Below, piece after piece: positions 5,135 to 6,750 of a stretch of DNA of 6,750 nt. The translations under genes were made by a program, and so were the position numbers. A model generated the notes under the pieces. It saw nothing but the letters and a program-made list of their open reading frames with translations, was not told the DNA's origin and made no database searches. Source of the DNA: Acidobacteriaceae bacterium (lineage in GTDB: Bacteria > Acidobacteriota > Terriglobia > Terriglobales > Acidobacteriaceae); contig PLHN01000267.1 of the NCBI GenBank assembly GCA_003139975.1, forward strand, positions 1 to 6,750, given 5' to 3'. Positions within the stretch are counted from its first letter, which is position 1; each line of letters begins with the position of its first letter.

Positions 5135-5932
5135 GTGCAAGGGGCCATCCGAACTTCCAGACAGGTTTGTCTTCTGGTCTTCGTCACCGTCGTTCTCGTT
5201 CTTTCCGCCCAAGCTACAACCTTCAACAACGCAAGTCTGCACGGGAGTTACGCGTTCTTGGGGAGCCGCTGGACCGCGGACGTGAATGTCCCGCAAGGCG
5301 GAGTGATAGGAGTCATGACATTCGACGGCGTGGGCAATGTCACGGAGTCGTATACAGGAATGGTAAACGGCAGCCTAATAGCCGGGACGTTCACCGGGAC
5401 CTACACAGTGAACACTAACGGCACGGGCACGATCGCGTTTTCGCCGGGCTGGCAATGGGCATTCGTTATCAATTCGACTTCCGCGAAGATCGCTCACGGC
5501 ATACAACTGTTGCTGGTCACGAATCTGGGCGACAACGAAGTGGGCACCAGTACGGCCTTGCTGCAGTCCTCGACGGCAAAGACCTACACTATGGCGACCT
5601 TAAAGGGAAATTACAGCTTCCAAGCTGACGAATGGACTGCCGATGCAAGCCAACCCATCTACGCCGGGAACGGTCTGTTCACTTTTGACGGGAAGGGGAA
5701 CGTTAAGGGATCGTCGAGCTCTATGGAGGGCGGGGGAACGCTGCAAACGCAGACCTTCACCGGCACGTATACGGTGAACTCCGACGGCATTGGAACGATC
5801 TCGCTGAGCACTGGAACACAGTATGTGCTTGTGCTGAACACGGCCACTGGGGCGCTCGCCGACGGATTGCAAATCGTGCAGACCAACAAGACCGGGAACC
5901 TCGCTATTTGCGGGACTGCACAAAAGCAGTGA
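5135..5932 (+). CDS. Secreted protein with two tandem acidobacterial-type repeats, function unknown
   Basis: This 265-residue protein starts at a GTG chosen for its near-ideal Shine-Dalgarno. Residues 1-27 form a Sec signal peptide: a basic start, the hydrophobic core VCLLVFVTVVLVLSA, and AQA before TT as the likely cleavage site. The mature part is two copies of one domain, about 30-149 and 151-265. Each copy runs A(S/T)L(H/K)G(N/S)Y(A/S)F, WTAD, TFDGxGNV, TFTGTYTVNxxGxGTI and a closing (A)xGxQ(L/I) stretch. The two TFTGTYTVN segments are 122 residues apart. The sequence is rich in Thr, Ser, Gly and Val with few charges, typical of an all-beta extracellular or periplasmic protein. I recall this repeat from many uncharacterised acidobacterial secreted proteins, but no function is established to my knowledge. 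No catalytic motif, anchor, LPXTG signal or lipobox is seen. The gene stands alone after the long structured intergenic region and converges on recQ. Confidence 0.87.
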   Translation: MQGAIRTSRQVCLLVFVTVVLVLSAQATTFNNASLHGSYAFLGSRWTADVNVPQGGVIGVMTFDGVGNVTESYTGMVNGSLIAGTFTGTYTVNTNGTGTIAFSPGWQWAFVINSTSAKIAHGIQLLLVTNLGDNEVGTSTALLQSSTAKTYTMATLKGNYSFQADEWTADASQPIYAGNGLFTFDGKGNVKGSSSSMEGGGTLQTQTFTGTYTVNSDGIGTISLSTGTQYVLVLNTATGALADGLQIVQTNKTGNLAICGTAQKQ

Positions 5933-6024
5933 GCGGGAGGGAACGCTGATCTCAAACGTGGGCGAAAGCAGTCCCCAAACGTGATGGCCGGGCCGTCTGG
6001 ACGCTGGCAGAGGTCAATTGTCGT

Positions 6025-6066
6025 AACCGGCCGATAGCGCTCGTTGACGCTGCAGCCGGCGGTTTT
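6025..6066 (+). terminator. Weak candidate terminator downstream of the secreted-protein gene
   Basis: AACCG-G-CCG (6025-6033) pairs with CGGCGGTT (6057-6064) through eight base pairs with one bulged G. An inner AGCG/CGCT stem (6036-6039 and 6048-6051) closes the loop. Only four T follow the stem base (6063-6066, partly in the stem), and the hairpin is 92 bases past the stop codon, so the call is weak. The rest of 5933-6185 shows no gene. Confidence 0.25.
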
Positions 6067-6159
6067 GAATGTAAGCGGGATTTTTCGCCCATCATCAAGG
6101 CCAACGTCAGAGGTAGCACGGATACCCGCAACAGAGTCGGCTGTCGCGCTGCGCCACCG

Positions 6160-6181
6160 AAAATCCCGACCGTTTCCGGAA
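6160..6181 (-). terminator. Candidate intrinsic terminator of the recQ gene
   Basis: Read on the minus strand, TTCCGG, a 6-base loop and TCGGGA form a six-pair stem with two G-T wobbles (6164-6181). It is followed directly by TTTT (6160-6163) and sits 4 bases past the recQ stop codon. Position and T-run fit rho-independent termination, though the stem is short. Confidence 0.38.
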
Positions 6182-6185
6182 CCTG

Positions 6186-6750
6186 CTAGGCGGTTTTCAC
6201 CTCGATCTTTGCGCCTAGTCTTTTTTCGGCGCGCAGGCTGGCTACGACCAGGCGGATATCGTTGAAGCTGACGTAAGGGGGGAGGGCGTCTTTGATATCG
6301 CGCAGGCGCTCGACGCCTTTTTCCAGACACGCGGACTCGATCAGCGGCTGGGCGTCGGGAGAGATCCATTTGGGATCGAGTTTCACGTGGCCGGTTTCGA
6401 TCAGGTTGGCGATTGTGCCGACGATGGTGGAAAGCTGGCGCGCACGGAGGCGGCCGATTTCTTCAAAGGTGCGGCCTTCCTGCAGCAAGCGCAGCGTTTC
6501 TTCGCCCGGAGTCAGTTCCTTGGGCGCGGTCGGCGTGGCGCGCGCTCCGTCTTCAAAGTTACGGATGGCCTGAAGAATTTCCGCTCCATACACGTCGGCT
6601 TTGCGCACGCCGATGCCGGCAATTTGCATAAGCTGGGCGAGCTTCTTGGGCCGGCGGCGGCACAACTCTTCGAGCGTGCTGTCGTGCAAGACGACGTAGG
6701 CGGGAATCTTGTTTTCGCGGGCGATGGAACGGCGCCACTCGCGCAGATAG
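6186..6750 (-). CDS. recQ: RecQ-family ATP-dependent DNA helicase, C-terminal part (5' end outside window)
   Basis: The frame is open at the right edge and ends at TAG 6188-6186, giving 187 visible residues. The first 65 or so (LREWRRSIARENKIPAYVVL, then HDSTLEELCRRRPKKLAQLM and GIGVRKADVYGAEIL) are an HRDC domain, with the typical Pro-Ala-Tyr-Val and His-Asp-x-Thr-Leu patches. After a linker with TPGEETLRLLQEGRTFEEIG comes the helicase helix-turn-helix domain (RQLSTIVGTIANLIETGHV, later VSFNDIRLVVASLRAE). HRDC plus this HTH domain marks the C-terminus of bacterial RecQ helicases, which unwind DNA 3' to 5' in recombination repair and fork restart. The motor, zinc-binding and RQC parts are beyond the window. 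A TTG at 6689 is not the true start, because HRDC sequence continues upstream of it. The gene is convergent with the secreted-protein gene and unrelated to the glycosyltransferases in function. Confidence 0.85.
   Translation of the reverse strand, partial: YLREWRRSIARENKIPAYVVLHDSTLEELCRRRPKKLAQLMQIAGIGVRKADVYGAEILQAIRNFEDGARATPTAPKELTPGEETLRLLQEGRTFEEIGRLRARQLSTIVGTIANLIETGHVKLDPKWISPDAQPLIESACLEKGVERLRDIKDALPPYVSFNDIRLVVASLRAEKRLGAKIEVKTA

Noticed and set aside
5953..5983. CAAACGTG repeated at 5953-5960 and 5976-5983
   Set aside because: Two 8-base copies without wider similarity or symmetry are within chance for a gap of this size.
5659..6369. Minus-strand open frame of 236 codons across the convergent gap
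   Set aside because: It overlaps both the secreted-protein gene and the recQ coding end out of frame, is rich in Arg, Pro and Ala as GC-rich shadow frames are, and has no recognisable domain.
6687..6689. TTG at 6689 as a start codon for a short 167-residue protein
   Set aside because: The HRDC domain continues in frame upstream of it to the window edge, so this is an internal leucine codon of recQ.

Overview
The window looks like a piece of an Acidobacteriota (Terriglobia-type) chromosome. This rests on moderately high GC, a secreted protein built from the SLxGxYxF...TFDGxGN...TGTYTVNxDGxGT repeat that I associate with this phylum, and a multipass protein with an EDDGVYLAAIK / HSFRALAERSALAD pattern that I recall from acidobacterial genomes. 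The assignment is from recollection of family patterns, not from a search.

Layout. Positions 1-1845 (+) hold a tight run: the 3' end of a family 2 glycosyltransferase (GT2), a tiny hydrophobic ORF that overlaps its stop codon behind a good ribosome binding site, and a 493-residue multipass membrane protein of GT-C-like architecture. After a gap with a possible promoter comes a second polytopic protein (2063-3280, +) that fits the GT87 / DUF2029 family of polyprenyl-phosphate-sugar dependent glycosyltransferases. Together these suggest a locus for lipid-linked sugar transfer at the cytoplasmic membrane: a cytoplasmic-face GT2 enzyme could make the lipid-linked donor, and GT-C enzymes could use it on the outer face. 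That joint role is inference.

Positions 3329-4576 (+) encode a MacB/FtsX-type ABC transporter permease with no ATPase gene in view. It is followed by 558 bases without a convincing gene (4577-5134). This stretch is rich in structure: a C-tract with G-quadruplex potential on the minus strand, a tandem 29-base repeat, 18-base and 14-base perfect palindromes, a 44-base hairpin and a short stem just before a strong Shine-Dalgarno sequence. It leads into a secreted two-repeat protein of unknown function (5135-5932, +).

That gene converges on the 3' end of a RecQ-type DNA helicase on the minus strand (6186-6750, running off the right edge), of which the HRDC and helicase helix-turn-helix domains are visible. 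The convergent gap (5933-6185) holds a candidate terminator for each side. The most unusual parts are the structured 4577-5134 region with its downstream secreted protein, and the tiny ORF between the glycosyltransferase genes. I see no CRISPR array, rRNA, tRNA or mobile element.
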